Positions 1-6,363 of a DNA stretch of 9,444 nt are shown here, one piece after another (position 1 is the stretch's first letter; each line of letters starts with the position of its first letter). The notes under the pieces were generated by a model that saw only the letters and a list, made by a program, of their open reading frames with translations, was not told where the DNA came from and made no database searches. The DNA lies in assembly GCA_013002645.1 (NCBI GenBank), contig JABDJF010000721.1, positions 1 through 9,444 on the forward strand, read 5' to 3'. Source of the stretch: Myxococcales bacterium. Its GTDB lineage: Bacteria > Myxococcota_A > Polyangia > Polyangiales > Houyiibacteriaceae. A program made the position numbers and the translations under genes.

Positions 1-36
1 TACACCACGGCCGTCGACCCGATCCCGACCGGTTAG
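1..36 (+). CDS. Possible 3' end of a gene entering from the left
   Basis: Reading frame 1 is open from the first base for eleven codons (YTTAVDPIPTG) and ends in TAG at 34-36. Nine of the eleven sense codons end in C or G and the other two also end in G and T, which matches the strong GC3 bias of the real genes in this window. The stop is followed five bases later by a hairpin, as expected at a gene end. Only eleven residues are visible, so no product can be named, and the stretch could be non-coding by chance. Confidence 0.3.
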   Translation, partial: YTTAVDPIPTG

Positions 37-41
37 CTGGA

Positions 42-65
42 CGTTTATGACAAATGTCACAAACG
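42..65. terminator. Inverted repeat / hairpin in convergent spacer
   Basis: Two 11-base arms, CGTTTATGACA (42-52) and TGTCACAAACG (55-65), are separated by AA and differ from perfect symmetry at one position (47/60). In RNA read from the minus strand the mismatch becomes a G-U pair, giving a continuous ten-pair stem with a four-base loop; in plus-strand RNA it is an A-C mismatch. It lies just after the possible stop at 36 and beyond the 3' end of the minus-strand gene stopping at 310, so a transcription-end hairpin is plausible. No U-tract follows on either side, so a protein-binding operator is the alternative. Confidence 0.4.
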
Positions 66-102
66 AGTCCGGCGCCAACCGTCGGCAATCATTGCGCTTG
101 TT

Positions 103-133
103 TAGTGGAGGCGGTGGGAATCGAACCGTCGTC
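103..133 (-). other. Degenerate tmRNA/tRNA 3'-end remnant (possible attachment-site scar)
   Basis: Read on the minus strand, GGTTCGATTCCCACCGCCTCC followed by ACTA closely resembles the T-loop, T-stem and acceptor 3' end of bacterial tmRNA (typical form GGTTCGATTCCCGCCGCCTCC-ACCA), with two substitutions. The 5' half of the T-stem (GACGG) no longer pairs fully with CCCAC, and the terminal CCA reads CTA. No matching tmRNA 5' end with its TTTCGACGG motif, no pairing acceptor 5' strand and no tag frame are visible upstream on the minus strand. It is therefore not an intact gene. Such 3'-end fragments commonly arise as the direct repeat left by elements integrating into ssrA; that origin is inferred. 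Confidence 0.4.
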
Positions 134-176
134 AGTGCACCGTGTTTCGCGTGATTCAGTAGCGATTGCGCCGGAA

Positions 177-247
177 GGTCTCGATGGGGAGACCCTGCTA
201 GAACCCAGTGAATCCGGGTTGCGGGATCCACCCGGGACACGTGTCCC
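177..247. repeat. Cluster of three short inverted repeats
   Basis: Three elements lie in a row in the non-coding spacer. GGTCTC (177-182) and GAGACC (189-194) form a six-pair stem with a six-base loop. CCGGGT (214-219) and ACCCGG (230-235) form a six-pair stem with a ten-base loop. GGGACACGTGTCCC (234-247) is a perfect 14-bp palindrome overlapping the second element by two bases. They lie 63-133 bases beyond the stop of the minus-strand gene at 310. None is followed by a T-run, so a classical intrinsic terminator is not shown. They could be structured 3' RNA or protein-binding sites. The rest of 66-309 shows no convincing gene. Confidence 0.4.
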
Positions 248-309
248 AAAGTTGCACCACTCCGATGAGTTGTTGGCGCACGCGCGTCTCGTATGGGGAG
301 CGCTGCGCG

Positions 310-2049
310 TCACTTAGCGACCGGCAACCCTGGCCCCGACGGGGCCATCACGCGCTGCTCCTCCAGAATCTCGATGTTGGCGATCTTCCAGGCGCCTCCG
401 ATGCGAGCGACCGTGATCTGCGCGTCGTATTGATTGGTGCGCATGTGCGTGTGCCCCCAGTGCCCGACGGAACCCGTCGCATTCCATTTGGCGCGATAGC
501 GGAGGGAGCCCGCCTCCTGGGCTTGCACAGGGCTTACCTCGAGCAGGTCGACCTCACGGACGCGGACTCGGGCGCCACCCTGGTTCTCGAGTCGAAGGCC
601 CCTGCGCATCTCGAGGTAGACGCGTTCCAGGACCTCACCCGAGAGGCTCTGCGCCAGTCGATCGAAGACGACTTCTTCGTCTCGGAAGTCGAGCGCGCGA
701 TAGACGTTGTAGAGTAGGGCGTGAATCGTGGGCGCGGCCTCCTCGCCGGACGGCGCGCGGACCCTCGATGGGACCGGAACATCCACAGAGGGCGAGGGCA
801 CGAACCAGGCGAGGACTGCGAGGGCGACGGCAGCATGCCCGAGCAGCCAGGACCGTTGGCGCCAAGCCGCAATCCAAAGCCCAAGCGCCAAGACCAAACC
901 GAGCCCGAGACCGATCGGAACCGAAACCTGTGACCTCGGAGCGCGAACCTCGAGCCGGCCGGGCAAGGTGGCTCCCTTGAGGTAGTTCACCCAGTGGAGC
1001 TGGGCGTCGTCGGGAAGCAGGAAGTAGGGCATCGGCCCGGCTTCGTCGGTTGCGGTGCCAGGCACGCGCTGGACGCGTTCGTCGAAGAGGTCCCAGTCGA
1101 GACGGACGTCTTTGGGCAGGCCCTCCACCGGGTAGACGAAGATCGCGCCGATGATCGCATTGGTGCCGTCTACTTGCTCATCCGGGGTGACGACACGGGT
1201 CATTCGGAGCCCGCGCCTCAGGAAGTGGATGCGGTCGAGGATCGGATCGGGCTGGTTCCCGTCGATGGTGACCGGCGCACGCGTCGCTAGAAACTCGGCG
1301 ATCTGGGCCAGCAAGGCATCACGCCGGTCAGCCGGGATCGGCTCGTGCGCCTGGATGTCGAGCTCGGTGAAGCGCGCGAGATCGAGCGGACGAACGACGA
1401 GCTCCTTTCGAACTTCAAACGGCTCGACGTAGAGGAAGACGTTCATCGGCGAGTCGAATTGCCGTTTCAAGGCTTTTCGATCGAATCGCGAATAGAAGGG
1501 ATCGCTCCAGTCGAGCTGGAGTCGCTCCGCGGACGCCAGGTATCGGAAGTCGTTGACCGCAACGCCCTGGTGATAGACGACGAAGCCGATGTCGGCTCTT
1601 GCGTAGCCGTCCTTGGTGGGCGGGCTGATCACCAGAGCCTGCGGTTGGTAACGGAGGGGGTATCGCAGGACTACGAACAGCACCTCTTCGGTCTTCGACG
1701 TTGGTACGGGTTCTCCGCTGACCTCGTCGCGTTCCACCTTCTTGCGTGGCTCTGCGCTTTCGATGGTGCCGCGCAGTCGTCCACCATCCGCGAGAAAGAC
1801 GAGCTCGAACGCGGCGGGGAGCGCCGCCGGACGGTCTTGCGCGCCTGCGGAAGCCTCAACAATCGATGGGAACTGCCCAAGCTCGTCGGACCCAATCTCG
1901 AGCTCCACGACGATCGCATCCTCCTCGATGAACGCTTCCATGATGGTGCTCGCCGTCATGGCGCGCGTCACGACGACGGCGTCCGCCAACGCGGTGCCAG
2001 GGAGCAGCGCAACCACGAAAGCCAGCAAAACCGATCTGCTCAGCGGCAC
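310..2049 (-). CDS. Secreted/membrane protein with C-terminal NTF2-like domain, in a metal-ABC operon
   Basis: This encodes 579 residues from a GTG start at 2049, chosen because GGGAG lies nine bases upstream and a signal peptide follows at once. The start overlaps the preceding gene by ten bases. A Sec signal peptide (1-22, ending in TALA before DA) is followed by a large beta-rich extracytoplasmic region (about 23-375). Two closely spaced membrane segments follow (377-396 and about 401-417, joined by RQRS). Because they form a hairpin, the C-terminal domain should be on the same, periplasmic side. That domain (about 439-570) has the look of an NTF2/Tim44-like cone fold: LLYNVYRALDFRDEE, a GHWGHTH motif, and the ending GGAWKIANIEILEEQR. 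I recognise no named family for the whole protein. As the last gene after the ATPase, permease and binding protein, it is probably an accessory of that system. The GHWGHTH histidines could bind metal, but this is inference. Confidence 0.85.
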   Translation of the reverse strand: MPLSRSVLLAFVVALLPGTALADAVVVTRAMTASTIMEAFIEEDAIVVELEIGSDELGQFPSIVEASAGAQDRPAALPAAFELVFLADGGRLRGTIESAEPRKKVERDEVSGEPVPTSKTEEVLFVVLRYPLRYQPQALVISPPTKDGYARADIGFVVYHQGVAVNDFRYLASAERLQLDWSDPFYSRFDRKALKRQFDSPMNVFLYVEPFEVRKELVVRPLDLARFTELDIQAHEPIPADRRDALLAQIAEFLATRAPVTIDGNQPDPILDRIHFLRRGLRMTRVVTPDEQVDGTNAIIGAIFVYPVEGLPKDVRLDWDLFDERVQRVPGTATDEAGPMPYFLLPDDAQLHWVNYLKGATLPGRLEVRAPRSQVSVPIGLGLGLVLALGLWIAAWRQRSWLLGHAAVALAVLAWFVPSPSVDVPVPSRVRAPSGEEAAPTIHALLYNVYRALDFRDEEVVFDRLAQSLSGEVLERVYLEMRRGLRLENQGGARVRVREVDLLEVSPVQAQEAGSLRYRAKWNATGSVGHWGHTHMRTNQYDAQITVARIGGAWKIANIEILEEQRVMAPSGPGLPVAK

Positions 2050-2999
2050 GCCTTCACTCCCACCGCGCACTCGAGACGATCGACATTGGCCTTCATCACC
2101 GAAAGGAAATCCCCCCCGCCGACGGGAGGTTGGCCCGCGGGGTCGAACACGACGGTCGTGACGCCACGTTGGCTCAGACCCGCTTTCGTGGCCTCCAAGG
2201 GTGGGGCCTCCCAGAGCATCCACTCTGCGTGTCTCTCCTTCAGTATCGCATCGAGCCGTTTCCAATCGTCGCCGCGGAGCGTCTGGTCCGGTTCAAGGTG
2301 CAGGCTCTGAATCGAGAGGCCGTACGCGTCGGCGAGGTACGGATAGACAGGGTGAGAAGCCAGTAGCGGCCGTCCCTTCGAGGCCCTGCCCACGACTCGC
2401 AGTCGCGCGTCGAGGTCGAGGAGATCCTGCTCGAGCGTCTCGAACCCCGCGGTGATGCTGTCCTTCGCGTCCGGCAATCGCTGGAGCAGCACGTCGCGAA
2501 CATGGCTTGCCTGGCAGACCGCGAGCCGAAGGTCCAACCAGGTGGTGAAGGCCAGGTCCGAGTGGGCATGCGCTCCTTCGGGGCCATGCTGATGACGGAC
2601 GCTCTGCTCGGTGTGAAGATAGCCGTCGCGACATCCGTCTGCCGTGACCAGGATTCTCGCCCTGGGAAGCGTGGCGTAGCGCGTCCACTGCGCGTAGCCC
2701 GCTCCGTTCAGAAGGATCAAGCTTGCCGCTTGAAAATCCTGCACCGCGTCGGCCGAAGGATTCCAGAAGGCAGGGTCAATTCCCTCCGGCACGGGAAACA
2801 CGACCTGCGCACCGGCGGGTGCCATCCGCCCGGTGAAGTAGCTAAGCGGGTAGTTGACCGTGTAGATGACGAACGAGTCGGCACGCTCCGACTTCGTATC
2901 CTGGTCGGGCACGGCTCTCTTCGAGCAACCCAGCACGATCGTGATGACGGTGGTCATCATCACGACGGCGCCTGCCCGCCCATGCTTCCCGATCCGCAT
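2040..2999 (-). CDS. ZnuA/TroA-like metal-binding lipoprotein of an ABC transporter
   Basis: This encodes 319 residues. The ATG at 2999 overlaps the permease stop (TGATG), and the signal peptide ends in a lipobox (VLGC, Cys25); an upstream in-frame ATG at 3032 would only add residues before the signal. The fold follows cluster A-1 (ZnuA/TroA) binding proteins: YTVNYPLSYF near 46-55, PEGIDPAFWNPS near 71-82, a His-rich loop (HQHGPEGAHAH, 136-146), ASHPVYPYLADAYG (214-227), WEAPP (263-267) and a FDP motif at 285-287. The role would be capture of zinc or manganese at the outer face of the inner membrane. Oddly, the usual DPH metal-ligand motif reads DPA (75-77), and the second His region reads DLAFTTW. 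His216 and Glu264 are kept. It is therefore a divergent member, perhaps a sensor or chaperone rather than a classical importer component. Metal specificity is inferred. Confidence 0.85.
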   Translation of the reverse strand: MRIGKHGRAGAVVMMTTVITIVLGCSKRAVPDQDTKSERADSFVIYTVNYPLSYFTGRMAPAGAQVVFPVPEGIDPAFWNPSADAVQDFQAASLILLNGAGYAQWTRYATLPRARILVTADGCRDGYLHTEQSVRHQHGPEGAHAHSDLAFTTWLDLRLAVCQASHVRDVLLQRLPDAKDSITAGFETLEQDLLDLDARLRVVGRASKGRPLLASHPVYPYLADAYGLSIQSLHLEPDQTLRGDDWKRLDAILKERHAEWMLWEAPPLEATKAGLSQRGVTTVVFDPAGQPPVGGGDFLSVMKANVDRLECAVGVKACR

Positions 3000-4180
3000 C
3001 AGGCTCCCCTCAAGATGAGATTCTGAAGCCATGTTTCTCCGTACTGCGCCATCACAATTCCAAACACCCCCGCGATGAAAATGCTAGCGCCGACCATGAT
3101 GACGATTTCCGAGCCCATGATCTGTGCAGCCTTCCATCGGCTGCAACCGAGCCGCGTCATGGTGCGAAGCTCCTCGGCCCGGAGCCTCCAAGAGAGCACC
3201 ATCACCAAAACGAACATGACTGCAGTGGCCAAGCCCACCGTCCAGACGACGATTTCCAAAATGCGCTCGAAGCGAAAGATCTGCTTGTTCAGCGAGTCCA
3301 CGACTCGAGCCGGACGAACGAGCTGTCGTGCCTCGGCGTCGACATAGCGGCCACGCAGCAGAACGCCAGACTTTTCGTCGTGAGGCACCGCGATGACGGC
3401 GCTTACGGGATAGCCCGATGGGTCTCCATGGAAGTGAAAGCTGTCCACGTTGGATTCGTTGATCTCGTTGTACTGGAGGAGCTTCGCGTTGGCCGTGACG
3501 GTGCCCGCTTTGCGTTTGAGCACCAGGTCCGGACCGGCGCCGGCCAGGTCTTGGTGACCGTGTCCCTTGCCTTCGGCGACCCAGGCGGTTCTGACATCGA
3601 CGAAGACAGCCTCGTCATCGGGCCCGTAGCTCGGCTGGAGGACTCCCACGACGTTGAGCTTTAGAGAATACACACCCGCTAGGTCGAAGAGCGTGGAAGG
3701 CGAGGTCAAAAGCGCATCTCCCGGCCCGAGCCCAAGTGTTTTCGCTGCCTCCGTTCCCAAGACGCACTCGCCCATCATTGCCAGACCTCGGCCCTCTGCG
3801 ATACGAAGGTTTCGGAACCGGAAGTAGTCGAGACTCGTGCCCACCAGCGGAAAGCCGCGCGCCATCAAACCGGTGCGAATCGGGATTCCGAGTGCAAGAC
3901 CCGTCGCCTGGATCGCATCGACATCGGCCTCGGTGATGGCCTCCGCGCCTTTCAACTGGAAGTAGAGGGCTTCCACGACCAGATCGAGGCTGCTGCCCTT
4001 CTTGCCAAGCAAGAGTGGAGTCGCCTCGGCCCGGTCTAGCAGCGACCGTTGCGTCGCACGGCTCATCGCGCGCATGATCAAAGGCAGGCCTAGGAACACC
4101 GAAAGCGACAGCACCAGCAGGAGCGTCTTGGCTCGGTGGTGACAAAGGTAGCGCCAGGCGAGGTACATGCTGTCTTTCAT
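2999..4180 (-). CDS. ABC transporter permease, FtsX/MacB type
   Basis: This encodes 393 residues from the ATG at 4180, four bases after the ATPase stop. This start gives the usual MYLAWRYLxxHRAK lead-in to the first membrane segment; an upstream in-frame ATG at 4255 would overlap the ATPase by 71 bases. Layout: TM1 about 19-37, a large periplasmic domain 40-305, TM2 about 308-331, a cytoplasmic coupling helix with EELRTMTRLGCSR (336-348), and TM3 about 358-377. Canonical MacB/FtsX permeases have a fourth TM; here the protein ends at QNLILRGA, and its stop overlaps the next start, so the short form looks native. The periplasmic domain carries two unusual His motifs, GKGHGHQD (204-211) and FHFHGD (248-253), which suggest metal contact. 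It should dimerise and pair with the adjacent ATPase. The substrate is unknown; metal handling is inferred from the neighbouring binding protein. Confidence 0.88.
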   Translation of the reverse strand: MKDSMYLAWRYLCHHRAKTLLLVLSLSVFLGLPLIMRAMSRATQRSLLDRAEATPLLLGKKGSSLDLVVEALYFQLKGAEAITEADVDAIQATGLALGIPIRTGLMARGFPLVGTSLDYFRFRNLRIAEGRGLAMMGECVLGTEAAKTLGLGPGDALLTSPSTLFDLAGVYSLKLNVVGVLQPSYGPDDEAVFVDVRTAWVAEGKGHGHQDLAGAGPDLVLKRKAGTVTANAKLLQYNEINESNVDSFHFHGDPSGYPVSAVIAVPHDEKSGVLLRGRYVDAEARQLVRPARVVDSLNKQIFRFERILEIVVWTVGLATAVMFVLVMVLSWRLRAEELRTMTRLGCSRWKAAQIMGSEIVIMVGASIFIAGVFGIVMAQYGETWLQNLILRGA

Positions 4181-4184
4181 CGGC

Positions 4185-4850
4185 TCATGCCTCAGTGGGG
4201 CCCAGTGCTTCCACGTCGACGATCTGTGTGAACTGATCGAGGAGCCCATGATCATGAGTCACCATCAGAAGCGTGGTCGAACGCGCCTCGCATTGCTCGA
4301 ACAGGAGATCGAGCGCCTGCTGCTTGGTGGCGGGGTCGAGGTTGCCGGTCGGCTCGTCGGCAAGAATCAGCCCGGGTTCGGTGACCAGCGCACGCGCAAT
4401 CGCGACACGCTGCCGCTCGCCCTGCGAGAGCTCGCTCGGACGCCGGTCGAACAGGCTGGCAAGGCCAAGGTCCGAAGCGAGTCGACGGGCGCGCGATCGC
4501 ACCGAGGCCTCCAAGCCAAGCTCGGGGTGCAGTCGGTACGGATAGAGGATGTTGTCGAACACATCGAGGTACTCTAAGAGCAAAAACTCCTGAAACACGA
4601 AGCCGACTGTCGTGATGCGAAAGGAGCGTCGCGCGGCGGGTGACAATTGATCGACCCGCACTCCAGCGGTGCTGACCTCGCCGGAACCCGGCCGCTCGAT
4701 ACCGGAAATCAGATTCAGCAACGTGGTCTTCCCCGATCCGCTCGGTCCAATCGCCGCCGCCCTAGTTCCCGACGCGACCGTCAGCTCAGTCACGTCGAGA
4801 GAGAAGCCCCCATGTGGATACTCGAACCGGACATCGCGAAGAGAGATCAC
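4185..4850 (-). CDS. ABC transporter ATP-binding protein, LolD/MacB family
   Basis: This encodes 221 residues, the usual length for this family. All ATPase motifs are present: Walker A GPSGSGKT (35-42), Q-loop FVFQE with Gln87, a signature LSQGE (141-145, against the common LSGGE), Walker B LILADEP (161-167, catalytic Glu166) followed by the family hallmark TGNLD, and the H-loop THD with His199. It should power the adjacent FtsX/MacB-type permease at the inner membrane. The start is GTG at 4850; no in-frame alternative start lies upstream. It begins 40 bases after the metallohydrolase stop and ends four bases before the permease ATG, so the genes are almost certainly co-transcribed. The function of the pair is set by the permease and binding protein, not by this subunit alone. 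Confidence 0.95.
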   Translation of the reverse strand: MISLRDVRFEYPHGGFSLDVTELTVASGTRAAAIGPSGSGKTTLLNLISGIERPGSGEVSTAGVRVDQLSPAARRSFRITTVGFVFQEFLLLEYLDVFDNILYPYRLHPELGLEASVRSRARRLASDLGLASLFDRRPSELSQGERQRVAIARALVTEPGLILADEPTGNLDPATKQQALDLLFEQCEARSTTLLMVTHDHGLLDQFTQIVDVEALGPTEA

Positions 4851-4864
4851 AGCGTGGCGAATGT

Positions 4865-4888
4865 AGCCCAGCGGGGCTCGGACTCAAC
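4865..4888 (-). repeat. 24-bp repeat, copy 1 (3' of metallohydrolase gene)
   Basis: On the minus strand this reads GTTGAGTCCGAGC, five variable bases, then TGGGCT. It begins two bases after the metallohydrolase stop. A second copy at 6327-6350 also lies just after a stop codon; the two agree at 20 of 24 positions. In this copy AGCCC and GGGCT can form a five-pair stem with a four-base loop. Confidence 0.45.
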
Positions 4889-4890
4889 GC

Positions 4891-6246
4891 TCATTCCTGC
4901 TTCTCGTGGATCCCGTACTGCTTGTTGATCTCGTCGTACGTAGGCTGCAGCACCTTCTTCATGTCGAGCCTGCCGCCCGAGATCTCCGCCGAGTACGGGA
5001 TCCTCTTACTAGCGTCGGGTGCCTGCGGCTTCTCGGTCGCGGGCGGGGGCCAGACGTCTTCATCGACGACTGCCATGCGCACACGAATCTCATCCCTGGT
5101 GATGTTCCACACCATGTAGTCGATCGAGAGACTCAACGGACCGTCGTAGGTGGTGCGGATTCGATCGCTGATCGACGCCGTAGTGTCGAAGTCCTTGAAG
5201 AAGTGATACGCAACGGCCATCCGCGGCTCGATGATCGACATCACTTTCCCGAAAGCTTCCGGTGCGGTGTGAATCTGGGTGCCCACCGCCAGAGCGCTTT
5301 GCGGCGTAAACTGGAACTTCTTGATCATGTCCGGCACCGCGATGAAGCACTCATGAATCGCCAGGTCGGCGCCCTTTGCATACTTCGCGTACCACTTGTT
5401 TGGATAGGTATCCCCACCAAACACGAACTTGAAACCGTTCCATTCCAGGACGAAGCTCACGGGACCGTCTAGGGAGTGGATGGCGGGGAAGGACCGAATG
5501 GTCACGCCGTTCTCCTGATAGATCACCTCGTTCATTCCCATGTAGTCGAACTCGGTGACGTCCAAATGGTAACCCCGCGGGTCGGTCAACCCTTGGCGGC
5601 CGTCGAGGTCCCAGGTCAGCGCTTTTCGCAGGTGATCGAGCGCGTACTTCGTGCCTCTCTCGGGCGTTTCGGCGCTCGGCCCCCAAACCCTCAGCGGTTT
5701 TTGCCGGCCGGCCAGCGCACCACCGACGAACAGCGCATCGAGGTCACCGAAGTGGTCAGTGTGCAGGTGGCTCACGAAAACTTTATCCAGGTAGTTGTAG
5801 GGGATCTGAAGCGCCGAGATGCGCTCGGCCGAACCGGTCCCGACGTCGAAGATGAATTTGTCGCCGTTGCCGAGCTCGAGGATCCAGCACGACGCCGCTT
5901 GCTTCGGACGCGCCGTGGGCATGCCCGTGCCACAGGCGATCAAGCGCATTTCGTCCGGCCCGAGGTCCTCGGTGTTCGGTGCGTAGAAGTCACGAGCGCG
6001 GGCTTTGACTGGGGAATACTGGCCCGCCGCCTGCGCCGCGTCGCGGGCTTGATCGGGCTGCTCGCCCCTTTGGTCGCTTTCCCCGGTCTGCTCTTGCGCC
6101 GCTTTCGGCTCGGCAGGGGCCTGTGACGTAGGCTCGCGCTCCACCGGGGTGCAACCGAGAACGTGGCCGCTGATCGCTACCGCCATCGCGGCCATCCGCA
6201 GGCACTGGGTCGCCCGTTTGGGTCTTGTCTGATTCACGCCTTGCAT
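4891..6246 (-). CDS. MBL-fold metallohydrolase lipoprotein, GntH/RNase Z-like
   Basis: This encodes 451 residues from an ATG at 6246 with a good AGGAG six bases upstream. The signal peptide ends in a lipobox (VLGC, Cys32). A low-complexity Ala/Glu/Gln linker (about 33-80) follows, then the catalytic domain, so the enzyme should be tethered to an envelope membrane. Metal-binding motifs are HLHTDH (160-165), PAIHS with His257, GGDT with Asp279, IHEC with His298 and AYHFF with His348, the full set for a two-zinc MBL hydrolase. The sequence style (CGTGMPTARPKQAASCW, YLDKVFVSHLHTDHFGD, VRVRMAVVDEDVWPPP-like tail) matches what I recall of proteins annotated GntH, named for guanitoxin biosynthesis. 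No other guanitoxin genes are here, so that pathway role is not supported. The substrate is unknown. It is upstream of, and in line with, the ABC genes. Confidence 0.9.
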   Translation of the reverse strand: MQGVNQTRPKRATQCLRMAAMAVAISGHVLGCTPVEREPTSQAPAEPKAAQEQTGESDQRGEQPDQARDAAQAAGQYSPVKARARDFYAPNTEDLGPDEMRLIACGTGMPTARPKQAASCWILELGNGDKFIFDVGTGSAERISALQIPYNYLDKVFVSHLHTDHFGDLDALFVGGALAGRQKPLRVWGPSAETPERGTKYALDHLRKALTWDLDGRQGLTDPRGYHLDVTEFDYMGMNEVIYQENGVTIRSFPAIHSLDGPVSFVLEWNGFKFVFGGDTYPNKWYAKYAKGADLAIHECFIAVPDMIKKFQFTPQSALAVGTQIHTAPEAFGKVMSIIEPRMAVAYHFFKDFDTTASISDRIRTTYDGPLSLSIDYMVWNITRDEIRVRMAVVDEDVWPPPATEKPQAPDASKRIPYSAEISGGRLDMKKVLQPTYDEINKQYGIHEKQE

Positions 6247-6275
6247 GGATTCTCCTCGCCGTTTCTATCGGCGGC

Positions 6276-6305
6276 ACGATACGCTATCTTCGACGCTGGC
6301 GTCTA
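6276..6305 (-). promoter_or_regulatory. Candidate promoter of the metallohydrolase-ABC operon
   Basis: In the 117-bp gap before the metallohydrolase start, the minus strand offers TAGACG (6305-6300) as -35 and TATCGT (6281-6276) as -10 with an 18-bp spacer, about 30 bases upstream of the ATG. Overlapping small palindromes sit at the -35: GACGC-TG-GCGTC (6292-6303) and GTCTAGAC (6301-6308). The match to sigma-70 is weak. No recognisable Zur-type site was seen. Confidence 0.25.
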
Positions 6306-6326
6306 GACAGGAGCCCTCGAGCGCGG

Positions 6327-6350
6327 AGCCCAGGACCGCTCGGACTCAAC
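6327..6350 (-). repeat. 24-bp repeat, copy 2 (3' of outer-membrane barrel gene)
   Basis: This is the partner of the element at 4865-4888: minus-strand GTTGAGTCCGAGC, variable centre, TGGGCT. It starts 13 bases beyond the barrel gene stop. Here the surrounding bases can form CGAGCG (6318-6323) with CGCTCG (6337-6342), a six-pair stem with a 13-base loop and no following T-run. It may mark transcript ends. Confidence 0.4.
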
Positions 6351-6363
6351 ACGCGCTTATCGC

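Noticed and set aside
54..317. Open frames on both strands of the left spacer (plus 54-317, minus 89-313)
   Set aside because: They run through the tmRNA-like scrap and the inverted repeats, have no good ribosome site and no recognisable sequence.
100..397. Complete tmRNA on the minus strand, using GGAGGCG at 397-391 as its 5' acceptor strand
   Set aside because: That 5' match codes for a conserved-looking GGAWK stretch of the NTF2-like domain, and the tmRNA 5' consensus and tag frame are absent.
1345..2310. Long plus-strand open frame (321 codons) opposite the NTF2-domain and binding-protein genes
   Set aside because: It is antisense to two genes with signal peptides and recognisable motifs, has no domain of its own, and is a by-product of high GC content.
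5476..6126. Plus-strand open frame (216 codons) opposite the metallohydrolase gene
   Set aside because: The minus strand carries the complete MBL motif set; the antisense frame is Arg-rich and featureless.
4891..6246. Guanitoxin biosynthesis function for the MBL protein
   Set aside because: Only family resemblance supports it; no other pathway gene is in the window.
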